From Sphingobacterium sp. (GTDB lineage Bacteria; Bacteroidota; Bacteroidia; Sphingobacteriales; Sphingobacteriaceae), in contig JAIRVH010000185.1 in NCBI GenBank assembly GCA_031253985.1, positions 1 through 64,000 on the forward strand: a stretch of 64,000 nt of DNA. The letters run 5' to 3'. The notes beneath the pieces were generated by a model. The model was not told where the DNA came from and searched no databases. It was given only the letters and a program-made list of their open reading frames with translations. Shown here in pieces: positions 30,661 through 40,556 of this stretch (positions within the stretch are counted from its first letter, which is position 1; each line of letters starts with the position of its first letter). A program made the position numbers and the translations under genes.

Positions 30661-32271
30661 ATGAAACAATACTTTATTGAAAAAGATATCCGAAATTCAT
30701 TTCGGATCATTTTTGTTGTGCTCCTTTTCACAGTTTTTTCCTGCTCCAAGGAAAAAAATACCCCAACAGAAAATGGGAAGACTGTTGTAAAAATCAATAT
30801 GGGAGGATCCAATTTTGGTACGGACGTGGTGAAAAAAGGAAATACAGAACAGTCTGACCGCCGGATCACGAATCTTATTATTCCGCTTACAGATAAATTT
30901 GACATCGTGGCGACGTTGAGGCCTGAAAACGCAGCCCCTGTTAATGATCCCATTATTAGCCGCAAAGAGGGACTTCTAGCCGCTACCCCTGTGCTTACTC
31001 CCCTCCCCATCGGGACAAAGTACAGCATCGCGGCATACAATAACGCCGGAGACTATGTAACGCATCAAAATTATACCTATTCAGCCGGACAGGTTCCAGA
31101 ACTCAGTCTCGCAGCAGGCGATTACCAATTTATAGTCGTTGCTTCGGGCAACAATACCCTTCCCACCATCAATTTCAATCAGGCGCTGTCCAGTATTAAT
31201 TTTGACGTACAGAATGCCGACATGGATTTTATGTATTTTAAGCAAACTATGACGGTGCAATCGGGCCAGACAAATGAGTTAAATGTGGTTTTGAAACACC
31301 TTTTTACTCAAGTTATCATGACTTTAAACACAGAGGCTATAGGTGCAGTCGGATCTATTGGTCAGGCTACCATAACGCCAAATTATTCTGTTGTCAGCGT
31401 TTCTCTCAGCGACGGAAGTTTAAGTTATCCGCCCACCGCGACAGCCAGTTCCAAAAACCTTGCTTTTGCCAATAGCACAGGCGAGGTTCTTGTGTCCAAC
31501 CCGGTTTTCATTTTTCCTAATGGCACAAGCACAGGCTCCATAACCATAGCAAATCTACAGATAGGCGACATCACCAAGCCATTAACGCTCAGCAATCTGC
31601 CTCTTCTGGATGGTGTAAAGTACAAGCTGGAATTTGTGATACAGGCCGCGGGTATCAATATCGGCAATGAAATATGGTCCGACGGAAATCTGATCTATGA
31701 CCCCGGAGACAATAGATATGGATTTACCGCCTCAGACAATGACTACGGGAATTATTGGTTTGCGGGATACACTTTGCCGAAACTCCTGGACGGAACCAAC
31801 CAGGGACCTAGTACAGCAATCAATGGAGCAGCCGGTGACCCATGTGCGTTAGTCGCCCCCGCTGGAACATGGCGATTGCCGACCGAAGCTGAAGCAACGC
31901 AGTTAATCGACCGCACTGGCCCCAATGGATCGGACAATCCCCACAATATCAATGCCTATGATCCGGCACGCTACGTGGATACTTTTGATGGTGGCACTTC
32001 AGCGACCAATGTGGGCATGTTTTTTGGCGTTCAGGGCAACCCAGGAGCCACAAGACACGACTACCTATTCTGTGTATATGCCGGTGCCTATCACAATGAG
32101 AATACACCCGGACCAACAATAGGAAACGAAGGCAACTATTTGTTGAGTGGAACAAGTGGGGGCTATCGCGAACTACATCTCACTGGAGCCGCGGGCGACG
32201 TTGGCTATGGAATTAATATTGGCCAAGCTGAGGCAAATACAGCCTATCAAATACGCTGTGTGAAGCAATAG
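30661..32271 (+). CDS. Fimbrillin-family / Mfa-like lipoprotein with C-terminal FISUMP-like domain
   Basis: Lipobox (LLFTVFSCSKEKN); fimbrillin-like N-terminal repeats; C-terminal DPCALVAPAGTWRLPTEAEATQLIDRTG ... NYLLSGTSGGYRELHLTG...YQIRCVKQ. Confidence 0.8.
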   Translation: MKQYFIEKDIRNSFRIIFVVLLFTVFSCSKEKNTPTENGKTVVKINMGGSNFGTDVVKKGNTEQSDRRITNLIIPLTDKFDIVATLRPENAAPVNDPIISRKEGLLAATPVLTPLPIGTKYSIAAYNNAGDYVTHQNYTYSAGQVPELSLAAGDYQFIVVASGNNTLPTINFNQALSSINFDVQNADMDFMYFKQTMTVQSGQTNELNVVLKHLFTQVIMTLNTEAIGAVGSIGQATITPNYSVVSVSLSDGSLSYPPTATASSKNLAFANSTGEVLVSNPVFIFPNGTSTGSITIANLQIGDITKPLTLSNLPLLDGVKYKLEFVIQAAGINIGNEIWSDGNLIYDPGDNRYGFTASDNDYGNYWFAGYTLPKLLDGTNQGPSTAINGAAGDPCALVAPAGTWRLPTEAEATQLIDRTGPNGSDNPHNINAYDPARYVDTFDGGTSATNVGMFFGVQGNPGATRHDYLFCVYAGAYHNENTPGPTIGNEGNYLLSGTSGGYRELHLTGAAGDVGYGINIGQAEANTAYQIRCVKQ

Positions 32272-32335
32272 ATTGAAAGAACACAAAAGGACCAGATTTG
32301 TAAACTAAACGTTATTAAAAGTAAAATTTTAAAAA

Positions 32336-33376
32336 ATGAAAAGATGCTTTATTGTTTTAATGTTTCTGTTTTGCCTTGTCTATCGCAAAGCTGATGCATG
32401 CACCAGGGTTGTATATAAGGGACCCAATCAAACTGTCCTCACCGCAAGGAGCATGGACTGGCGGGATGAAATCCCCGTGAATTTATGGGTCTTTCCAAAA
32501 GGAATGCAACGAAATGGCGAAGTCGGTCCCAGTTCAGTTAAATGGACTTCAAAATATGGCAGTGTCATTGCTAGCGGCTGGGACATGGGTACAACGGATG
32601 GCATGAACGAGGTTGGCCTAGTTGCTAATGTGCTTTGGCTGGCCGAATCGCAGTATCCTAAGTTTGATCCAAAAGGACAGAAGCCCGGCCTGAGCATTGC
32701 CGCTTGGGCACAGTATGTACTGGATAACTATGGTAGCGTTGCTGAAGCGGTGGAAGCTCTCAAGGGTGAGCCATTTACCTTGGTCAGTGATTACATTCCA
32801 GGTACGGACCGCTTTACAACGCTCCATCTATCGCTGTCTGATAAATCTGGCGACAATGCCATATTCGAATATATCAATGGACGGCTCGTAATACACCACG
32901 ATCCGAAATATGTCGTTATGACAAACTCACCGGTATTTGATGAGCAGCTGGCGCTTAATAACTATTGGCGCGGAATTCCCGGTACGATCATGCTTCCCGG
33001 CACAAACCGCGCAGCAGACCGATTTGTGCGGGCATCCTTTTATATCGATGCTATTCCACAGACGGATGATGTACGGACAGCAGTTGCAAGCGTCTTTAGT
33101 GTAATCCGCAACTGCTCTGTCCCCTATGGAATTTCATCCAAAGAAGAACCCAATATCTCCACAACAAGATGGCGCTCGGTAGCCGATCACAAAGATTTGG
33201 TTTACTATTTTGAAACAGTGACCAGTCCCGGGACTTTCTGGATCAATCTAAAAGATCTGGATCTGAGCGAGAAAGGCAAAGTTCTCAAACTTGATGTTGA
33301 GCAAAACAAAACTTACACTGGACTGAGCAATGGGCACCTAAAAAAAGCAGAACCTTTTAAATTCATGGGACTGTGA
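32336..33376 (+). CDS. Secreted linear-amide C-N hydrolase, choloylglycine hydrolase / penicillin V acylase family (Ntn)
   Basis: Signal peptide ending ...ADA|CTRVVYKG (Cys1 nucleophile). LTARSMDW (Arg/Asp), YVVMTNSPVFDEQL (Asn), AADRFVRASFY (Arg): catalytic pattern present. Confidence 0.9.
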   Translation: MKRCFIVLMFLFCLVYRKADACTRVVYKGPNQTVLTARSMDWRDEIPVNLWVFPKGMQRNGEVGPSSVKWTSKYGSVIASGWDMGTTDGMNEVGLVANVLWLAESQYPKFDPKGQKPGLSIAAWAQYVLDNYGSVAEAVEALKGEPFTLVSDYIPGTDRFTTLHLSLSDKSGDNAIFEYINGRLVIHHDPKYVVMTNSPVFDEQLALNNYWRGIPGTIMLPGTNRAADRFVRASFYIDAIPQTDDVRTAVASVFSVIRNCSVPYGISSKEEPNISTTRWRSVADHKDLVYYFETVTSPGTFWINLKDLDLSEKGKVLKLDVEQNKTYTGLSNGHLKKAEPFKFMGL

Positions 33377-33448
33377 TCCAGAGGTCGTCGTAATTGCCGA
33401 AGTTGCTGTCAGCACTTTTTCGTATCTTATGACGATCTATTTATAAAA

Positions 33449-33486
33449 AGCTATTTCTGGCACCTACGCCAGAAATAGCTGATTTG
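33449..33486 (+). terminator. Terminator after the Ntn-hydrolase gene
   Basis: AGCTATTTCTGGC-acctac-GCCAGAAATAGCT, 13-bp perfect stem followed by GATTTG and a TTTTTT run. Confidence 0.8.
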
Positions 33487-33540
33487 TTTTTTGTTGAACT
33501 TTTTTGAAGGGAACTTTGTTCAATTCTTAAAAAAGAAGAA

Positions 33541-33837
33541 ATGAAAGCACAAATCGGACTCGTTATCACGGCAGTTGCTGGAGCAGCACTGCTCGTATAT
33601 AGACGTTGGAAACAACGTTCTGTACAAGAATCAACCGAACAGACAGATCGTAAAAACACGGGTAACCTCACGAACCCACCTTCCTGGTACCGCCCGCTTA
33701 AAATGCCCGAAATCGATACCACTGATATTGTATCTTTGCAGTATGCTCCCGCAGTGGCATCACCTGATAGAAATGATTCGGCGCAGGGGATTAACAAAAA
33801 TATTTCTTATTACCATAAAGGCAATAGACATCAATGA
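33541..33837 (+). CDS. Small single-TM protein, unknown function
   Basis: 98 aa, N-terminal TM (IGLVITAVAGAALLVYRRW), low-complexity polar tail; a purine-rich stretch precedes the ATG. Confidence 0.55.
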   Translation: MKAQIGLVITAVAGAALLVYRRWKQRSVQESTEQTDRKNTGNLTNPPSWYRPLKMPEIDTTDIVSLQYAPAVASPDRNDSAQGINKNISYYHKGNRHQ

Positions 33838-33863
33838 GGTAGTGATATAGCTACCTCATTGAT
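33830..33863. terminator. Hairpin overlapping the stop codon of the 98-aa ORF
   Basis: ATCAATGAGGTAG-tgatatag-CTACCTCATTGAT; perfect 13-bp stem, no T-tract. Confidence 0.55.
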
Positions 33864-33968
33864 ACATCACAATGATGAATAGTTATCGGCGCAGCAGCCA
33901 TTTGCGCTTTTTTTATTGCTTTACTTTGAATCAGGCGCAGATGAGCTGACTACTGTAAAAACAGCCCA

Positions 33969-35885
33969 TTACTGCTCCAGTTCTTTCAGATATTCGATCA
34001 TGGCATCGAGGCTCTGCAGCAGCTTTTCACCTTCAAAACCCACCTTCCGAAAACGTATATTCCCTTTTTTGTCCAGGATCAATGTCGTCGGAATGGAAGT
34101 TATTTCCAGCTTGCTGCTGAGCTTTTTATCTTGGTTGTAATAAAATGGAAAGTCAAACTCCGTATTAGCCTGAACCCATTTGTAGGCATCTTCCCAACTA
34201 TTTCCACTTCCCGAATTGAGCACAACAAATTTCACCTGAGGGTCGCTCGCGTATTTTTTATACACCTGATGTAAATAAGGAAAAGATGCAATACAAGGTT
34301 TGCACCAAGTAGCCCAAAAATCAATGATGACAATTTTGTCTTTGAGTTCCCCTTGAACTAATGGTTTCTTGTTCATATCCACTATGCTGAAGTCCTCTGG
34401 AAATGGCGCATTCCCTATTATTTTCTCAAACTCCTGGTAATACTCTTGTTTCCATTGCCTGTCAAGTTTATTAAAATAGGCCTGTCTTTCCGCGGCCTTG
34501 TCAATACCCTTTTTCTCGATCGCGCTGTCCAGTAGCTGTCTGATCTGAGGGTCAAAAGGGGCATAACGATAGGCGGCTTCCAACATCGGCATCGCGCTGT
34601 CTATATCATTCCACCGCTGATACTGCATGGCAATGGCCCTTAGCAGTGCCGCCGATCTGAGTGTAGGCATGCTTTTGGCAAACCATCCTCGGGCATCTTC
34701 GGGCCGATTTAACTGCGCGCTTATCAGTCCCTGATTGGCCATGATTTCAGCTTTTATCGCAGTGAGCTTATCGGCCCTGGCCGGGTCATGGGCAACCAGA
34801 TAACCCGTCTCGGGGAAATAGCGGATTAAACTTACGGGGTATGCCGACACGCTGTCGAGCAGATATAAATTAAGTTTGGATGCATCGTGGAGCATCAGCT
34901 TATGATCCAATAGCAGCTGCACATACTGATTGTAAGCGCGCCATTTGTAGGGATCTTGTTCCCAACGCGTAATCAGGGGCAGATACTTCTGAGCCTGTAC
35001 ACTGTCGTGGTGCCGCACATAGTAGGTAAAAAGATATTCGTAAGCACTACCGTAAGCCGCTTCGTTATCGGCTGTTTTGAGGGAAAGAAGCTCCCCTATC
35101 TTGGCGACCACAGCGGTGGAGTCCGGCTCACGGAACAACTTATTGAGCCGATATGATATCCCGATCTTCTTGTTGGGAAACTCTTTTATCACCACTTGGC
35201 GGATGGAGTCCACCTTTTGGTTCTGTCCGAGTATCAGATAACCCATGGTCACCTTGTTGAGATTCCCTTCAAAAAGCGGATTGCTTCTGAATTTTTTCTC
35301 CACCACCGCTAAGCCTTTGTTCAACAGCTGTGCTTGCCGGGCCGGACTGCTATTTTTCATCTGCAAGACGATCAGACGAAGCTGTGCCTCATAGTTGTCG
35401 GGGTACAAGCTCAGCTCTTTTTTGAGGTAATATTCCTGTGTTGCAACGATATGATCTGAGTTTTTATCCTGGACGGGTACGCTGTACGATTTTCCCAGGT
35501 AATTACCGGCGATCAGTTTCCCCTGCTTGTAGACGTAGATCTCATACTGACTGCTATCGCTCGCCTGCTGCACAAATTTCTTGTCCCTGTCGGCGATCGT
35601 AAAACAGGAAAAGTTGGCATAAGCAGGCAGTTTAAACCGTACGCGCCACAGTCCGCCTTCCAGCTCCATGGGCATCCGGCTCGGAAATTCATAAAAATTT
35701 GAATAATTGAAATCCACGAAAAATGGCCCTGTACAAGTGAAAGCATCAGATTTACCCGGATCAAAACTGATGGTCACGGTGTCACCAGCCGCTGCTTTTT
35801 CCGGGAGGATGCTGACTTGCGCCTGCAGTATAAAGGTTGCCTGTAGCAATAGAAGCAGCAACACATGTTTGAATAGCTTAATCAT
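33969..35885 (-). CDS. TlpA-family protein with long TPR-like N-terminal region
   Basis: IVIIDFWATWCKPCIASFPYLHQVYKKY...ITSIPTTLILDKKGNIRFRKVGF; helical-repeat middle region. Start trimmed to MIKLFKHV. Confidence 0.9.
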   Translation of the reverse strand: MIKLFKHVLLLLLLQATFILQAQVSILPEKAAAGDTVTISFDPGKSDAFTCTGPFFVDFNYSNFYEFPSRMPMELEGGLWRVRFKLPAYANFSCFTIADRDKKFVQQASDSSQYEIYVYKQGKLIAGNYLGKSYSVPVQDKNSDHIVATQEYYLKKELSLYPDNYEAQLRLIVLQMKNSSPARQAQLLNKGLAVVEKKFRSNPLFEGNLNKVTMGYLILGQNQKVDSIRQVVIKEFPNKKIGISYRLNKLFREPDSTAVVAKIGELLSLKTADNEAAYGSAYEYLFTYYVRHHDSVQAQKYLPLITRWEQDPYKWRAYNQYVQLLLDHKLMLHDASKLNLYLLDSVSAYPVSLIRYFPETGYLVAHDPARADKLTAIKAEIMANQGLISAQLNRPEDARGWFAKSMPTLRSAALLRAIAMQYQRWNDIDSAMPMLEAAYRYAPFDPQIRQLLDSAIEKKGIDKAAERQAYFNKLDRQWKQEYYQEFEKIIGNAPFPEDFSIVDMNKKPLVQGELKDKIVIIDFWATWCKPCIASFPYLHQVYKKYASDPQVKFVVLNSGSGNSWEDAYKWVQANTEFDFPFYYNQDKKLSSKLEITSIPTTLILDKKGNIRFRKVGFEGEKLLQSLDAMIEYLKELEQ

Positions 35886-37242
35886 TCTGTTGGAGGTTAG
35901 CATTTGTTATTAAAATAGCACTCGCAATCGGTATTTTGATGTCACTTTCACTAAAGTCTGTTTTGGTCTTTGAAAGTACAGGCAGGGCTCTGTTGGTGCG
36001 AACCAGGTCAAACCAACGGTGTCCCCATTCTCCGAGCAGTTCCAGCTGGCGTTCTTTTTCAAGCGCCAGGGCAATTCCTGCTTTGTCCATCGTTTGTGGC
36101 AGCGCAGCAAGGCCGGCTCGCTCGCGCATCTGATTGATATCCTGCAGTGCTGCCTGCAATTTATTTTGGTTCAGCCGCGCTTCGGCACGGATCAGATACT
36201 GCTCAGCAAGGCGCAGCACAGTATTATATTCGGTAACAGGTGCACCCGTGCGCAACTTATACTTGTACGGCATATAAAGCGTCTTATTACTTACCGTATA
36301 AGGTTTTAACCACATTGTTTTACGTAAGTCATTCTCTTCATAGGCCGCCACCGTACTATCATATACCTGATAGTAACTCCGTGCTGTAGCTACTGCCGGA
36401 ACGATGCTGAAACCTTCCCAGGTATTGACCCCGGCAGTAGAAAGATTAACGGTCTGTAGTTGCCAGATCGCTTCTTTGCTCGTTTTCAAAAAAACAGTAT
36501 TTAGATCACGCGCCAGTTCGTAGCGATTGTCGGCGATGACTTTGTCGGCCATCGCCTCAGCATTGGCCCAGTCGGCGTGATAAAGATATACCCTGGCTAA
36601 GAGCGCATCAACCGCTTTTCTGTTTGGACGGGTACGTTCGTTGCCCTGATAGTTATCAGAAATATCGACTGCCGCTTTTTTCAGATCCTCCACCATAAAC
36701 GTATACAGTTCATCCTTGGAGGCAGGGCCTTTTTTATTGTTGGCATCCAGATCTTTGGTGTCCGTTATCAAGGGCACTTTATGGAACAGGTTGCTCAGGT
36801 AAAAATAATTGAACACCCGTGTAAAACGGGCCTCTGCCGATAGCTGCGCTTTTACAGTGCTGCTGAGTGCCGAAGCTTCAACTCCCTCAATAATCTTATT
36901 GCTGTGATTGATATAGCTATAAGGTTGCGACCAGAGCCGATCGAGATAAGAGGTCGCAGGACTCAGTTTATTATACTTGTACTCATCATAGCTTGTAAAA
37001 GCCGAGTTATAATCGTCGGCCAGGCTGGACAGTACAATCGTCATCAGTCCGCTGGCAAACTGGTTGTTGTAGTTATTCATACTGGTATAAAGTCCGCCTA
37101 TGGTTGCTGTGGCAGTTTTTTCATCACTGAAAGCCGACTCTGCCGCCACTTCTGTCTTGGGCGGGTCGACATCGAGAAATTTACTGCAGGAAATGTTCAT
37201 CAGTGGAGTGGCAAAAAGGCTGTAGATGATATATTTGTTCAT
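35878..37242 (-). CDS. SusD/RagB-family lipoprotein
   Basis: Lipobox (TPLMNISCSKFLDVDPPKTEV), SAEARFTRVFNYFYLSNLFHKVPL, RLAEQYLIRAEARLNQ, LEKERQLELLGEWGHRWFDLVR. Confidence 0.94.
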   Translation of the reverse strand: MNKYIIYSLFATPLMNISCSKFLDVDPPKTEVAAESAFSDEKTATATIGGLYTSMNNYNNQFASGLMTIVLSSLADDYNSAFTSYDEYKYNKLSPATSYLDRLWSQPYSYINHSNKIIEGVEASALSSTVKAQLSAEARFTRVFNYFYLSNLFHKVPLITDTKDLDANNKKGPASKDELYTFMVEDLKKAAVDISDNYQGNERTRPNRKAVDALLARVYLYHADWANAEAMADKVIADNRYELARDLNTVFLKTSKEAIWQLQTVNLSTAGVNTWEGFSIVPAVATARSYYQVYDSTVAAYEENDLRKTMWLKPYTVSNKTLYMPYKYKLRTGAPVTEYNTVLRLAEQYLIRAEARLNQNKLQAALQDINQMRERAGLAALPQTMDKAGIALALEKERQLELLGEWGHRWFDLVRTNRALPVLSKTKTDFSESDIKIPIASAILITNANLQQND

Positions 37243-37271
37243 GGGATAATTCTTTAGTCGTTTTATGATCA

Positions 37272-40200
37272 TTAAAAAGTAAGCTGAACAGCAAAAGTAT
37301 AGGTCCGCATCGAAGGCGTAGCGCTGTTCCGAACCGAACCAAATGGATTGACATCGGAGAGATACGTTCGGTCAAAACCGGGCATCTCGGGATCCATACC
37401 CCTGAAGCTTGTCCAAGTTAAGAGGTTCTGGGCATTAAACTGCAGCAGCGCCCGGCTGATGTTGATCTTCTGTGTCCATTTGGAGATGTCGTAACTGAGC
37501 GATACATTTTTTAAGCGGATGAAAGAAGCATCGTCCCATACGGCTGATGAATAGCGGTAGTAATTGCGATAAGCTACGTTGGCATCGTTGGCGCTGTTAG
37601 CGGTAGCGCGCGGCACATCCGTCACATCGCCCGGCTGCTGCCAACGGTTTAACACAAATTCATCCAGATTGCTTAATCCCCCAATGGTCGTTGCCTGGGG
37701 GCCATAACCTACGGAAGGTCCCTCCTGTTTGACAAACTGAAACATAAATCCTAGGCTCACATTGCCATAACTCAGATTGTTTCCGATACCACCATAGTAT
37801 CTGGGCAGCAGTGATCCCAAGGTCACATAGTCATTGAAATCACTGATCTTACCGTCGCCATCCACATCCCGGAATTGGGCAATTCCGCTCTGTGGATCCA
37901 CTCCAGTAAACTGAAATCCACGGACGATACGCGTAGACTCTCCGATAACGTATCGCCTCGCATCACTGCTACTCCCAAGCCCGGGATATTCCAGCAGGGT
38001 ATTTGATGGAAAAGTAATATTGAAATTGGTTTTCCAGCTGAACTTTTCTTTTTGGATATTCAGACTGCTCAGCTCAATCTCCCAGCCCTTATTTTCAATC
38101 AGTGCCGGGGTATTGCCAAAATAGGAATTATAGCCCGTCTGCGGTGCCAGCACGATATTGATCAACTGGTTATCCGATCTATTGTTGTAATAATTGGCTG
38201 TCAGGAAAATACGGTCCCTGAAAAAGCCAAGATCAAGGCCCAGTTCTTTCTTTTTAATTTCTTCCCATCCAAAATTTGGATTAAACACCCGTGTCGGATA
38301 AAGCCCCGTGATGCTCTGGTAGGGAAAGCCTGTTCCCCAGGTATCCAGATACTGGTAATCTCCGATCTGGTCGTTGCCCGTCACCCCCCAGCTGGCACGT
38401 AATTTCCCGAAGCTAAGGATAGACTGATCCTGTAAAAATTCCTCACTGCTGAACACCCAGGCGGCACCGATCGATCCAAAATTCCCGTACTTATTGTTGG
38501 GGCCGAAGCGGGACGAACCATCCCTTCGGTAGCTGACATTCACAAGGTACCTATCTGCGTACGCATAATTGATACGACCAAATGCCGACTGGTAGCGGTA
38601 GTCCGCATACTGGTTGTTGCGGATCGCGATGACGCCCGCGGCAGCGAGGTTTCCCAACTGGGAATCACTTGGATAACTGCTACCGTCTATATATTTACCT
38701 TCGCTGACCCTTTGCTGCCAAGTACCGCCCAAAAGGAATCTGAAATCATGTTTGCCAATGGTTTTGCTATAATTTAATTGCGGCTCAACGATGTAGGACT
38801 GATAATCTGAATTCCCGTAAGAGGCCGTCGACCCGGCACTGGTCAATGGATTAAATCCGGCATTAGGCAGCAGGCGCGTCTGGTCCATACTTTTGAGGTT
38901 ATAACCCACGCTAATTTTAGCGACCAATTCAGGTAAAATTGCGTACTCGGCAGACATATTGGCCAGCAGGGATTTGGATTTAGAGATGCTCGATCGCTCC
39001 ATGTAGGCAGCAGGATTCTGCAAGCTCTGCTGAAACCAGTAATAGTCGCCCTTTTCATCGTATAAAGGATAATTGGGTGCCAGATTATAAAACTGAGCAA
39101 TATCCGTCGGCACCGTATTGTTACGGTCCAGATTGAGGTTGAAACTGCTAGTGAGTTTAAATCGCTGATCTTTGGACTGCGTAGAAAGATTCAACAGCGC
39201 ACCGCCACGCTGATAATTTTGATTGCCGGGCAAGGGATCACCCTGGCGATTGAAATTGGCACTGGCCAGGTATTGGATATATTCGTTTCCACCGGAAAAT
39301 GACAGCTGATATGTTGAGAAAGGAGCACTTGCGCCATAAAATTCTTTCTGCCAGTCACTGTAAGCGGACTGATCCCAGGTCAGTAGGTCGGGCGCATTAT
39401 CTGCCGTCGCTGTCCAATTATCGTTTTTAAATCCTTCCTTCCGGATTTCCAAATATTGAGCAGTATTGAGCATCTTCAGGTTCCGAATGGCTTTACCAGA
39501 ACCAATATTGGTATTAAAATCGATTTTAAGTCCGCTCTTGTTGCCCTTTTTCGTTGTGATCAGGATCACTCCGTTCCCACCCCGGGAGCCATAAATAGCT
39601 GTGGCATCGGCGTCCTTAAGGACATCGATCCGTTCGATATCCCTGGGATTGATCAGGCTTAACGGGCTTTGGTTCCCATTGGCGGAGGTAAACTGATTCA
39701 TGCTTTCGTCTGAAAATGGAATTCCGTCGATAATATACAGTGGGCTACTGCCATTGCTCAGTGAATTGACACCACGCAGTTGCACCTGAAAAGAGCTGCC
39801 CGGCAAGCCGGAATTAGATGCGATATTGAGCCCGGCAACACGGCCCTGCAATGCAGCCAATGGATCCAGCACCGGCTGCGTCTCGATCTCCTTGCCGGTA
39901 ACGCTGGATACGGATCCCGTATTTTTGCGTATCGAAGATGTGCCGTAACCGATGACGACCACTTCATCCAGGTTGCCTGGATCCATCTCAAGATTTATAT
40001 CCATGATGCCGCCGCCCGCGACTTTAACTTCCTTGCTGCGATAACCCACATAGCTCAACAACAAAACATCGTCCTGCTGAAGCCCATTTAAACTAAAACG
40101 GCCACTGGCATCGGTGACTGTACTGGCTACCTTGCTCTTAACATGTATACTTACCCCTTCGATCGCCGAACCGGCAGCATCGGTAACCCGACCACTGATA

Positions 40201-40517
40201 GTCGTCTGCTGGGGCTTGCCAATAGCTTTCCCCTGGAGCACGATGGTGTTTTTCACAATCTGATAGCGAATGCCTTTGGCCGAGAAAGCCTGTTTAAGTA
40301 GTTCGGGGATATTGGCATTGGACAAGTTGACATCGACAAGCAGATCGGGATTAATTTCATGGGGATCATACACAAAGCGATAATCGCTGCGCTGTTCGAT
40401 GGATTTGACGAGCTGTTTAAACTGAACATGGTCGGACGGCTTGTCTCCCTGCTGGCTAAAGGCATAGCCATTGACATGCATGAGCATAAATAGCAGTGTT
40501 TTTACGGACTGTTTCAT
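37272..40517 (-). CDS. SusC/RagA-family TonB-dependent receptor with STN domain
   Basis: STN (FKQLVKSIEQRSDYRFVYDPHEINPDLLVDVNLSNANIPELLKQAFSAKG), ISGRVTDAAGSAIEGVSI, DEVVVIGYGTSSIRKNTGSVSS, ATAIYGSRGGNGVILITTKKG. Confidence 0.95.
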   Translation of the reverse strand: MKQSVKTLLFMLMHVNGYAFSQQGDKPSDHVQFKQLVKSIEQRSDYRFVYDPHEINPDLLVDVNLSNANIPELLKQAFSAKGIRYQIVKNTIVLQGKAIGKPQQTTISGRVTDAAGSAIEGVSIHVKSKVASTVTDASGRFSLNGLQQDDVLLLSYVGYRSKEVKVAGGGIMDINLEMDPGNLDEVVVIGYGTSSIRKNTGSVSSVTGKEIETQPVLDPLAALQGRVAGLNIASNSGLPGSSFQVQLRGVNSLSNGSSPLYIIDGIPFSDESMNQFTSANGNQSPLSLINPRDIERIDVLKDADATAIYGSRGGNGVILITTKKGNKSGLKIDFNTNIGSGKAIRNLKMLNTAQYLEIRKEGFKNDNWTATADNAPDLLTWDQSAYSDWQKEFYGASAPFSTYQLSFSGGNEYIQYLASANFNRQGDPLPGNQNYQRGGALLNLSTQSKDQRFKLTSSFNLNLDRNNTVPTDIAQFYNLAPNYPLYDEKGDYYWFQQSLQNPAAYMERSSISKSKSLLANMSAEYAILPELVAKISVGYNLKSMDQTRLLPNAGFNPLTSAGSTASYGNSDYQSYIVEPQLNYSKTIGKHDFRFLLGGTWQQRVSEGKYIDGSSYPSDSQLGNLAAAGVIAIRNNQYADYRYQSAFGRINYAYADRYLVNVSYRRDGSSRFGPNNKYGNFGSIGAAWVFSSEEFLQDQSILSFGKLRASWGVTGNDQIGDYQYLDTWGTGFPYQSITGLYPTRVFNPNFGWEEIKKKELGLDLGFFRDRIFLTANYYNNRSDNQLINIVLAPQTGYNSYFGNTPALIENKGWEIELSSLNIQKEKFSWKTNFNITFPSNTLLEYPGLGSSSDARRYVIGESTRIVRGFQFTGVDPQSGIAQFRDVDGDGKISDFNDYVTLGSLLPRYYGGIGNNLSYGNVSLGFMFQFVKQEGPSVGYGPQATTIGGLSNLDEFVLNRWQQPGDVTDVPRATANSANDANVAYRNYYRYSSAVWDDASFIRLKNVSLSYDISKWTQKINISRALLQFNAQNLLTWTSFRGMDPEMPGFDRTYLSDVNPFGSVRNSATPSMRTYTFAVQLTF

Positions 40518-40556
40518 AGGGTATTTAGATTGAATATTCGTTTGTTTCGAGTTAGG

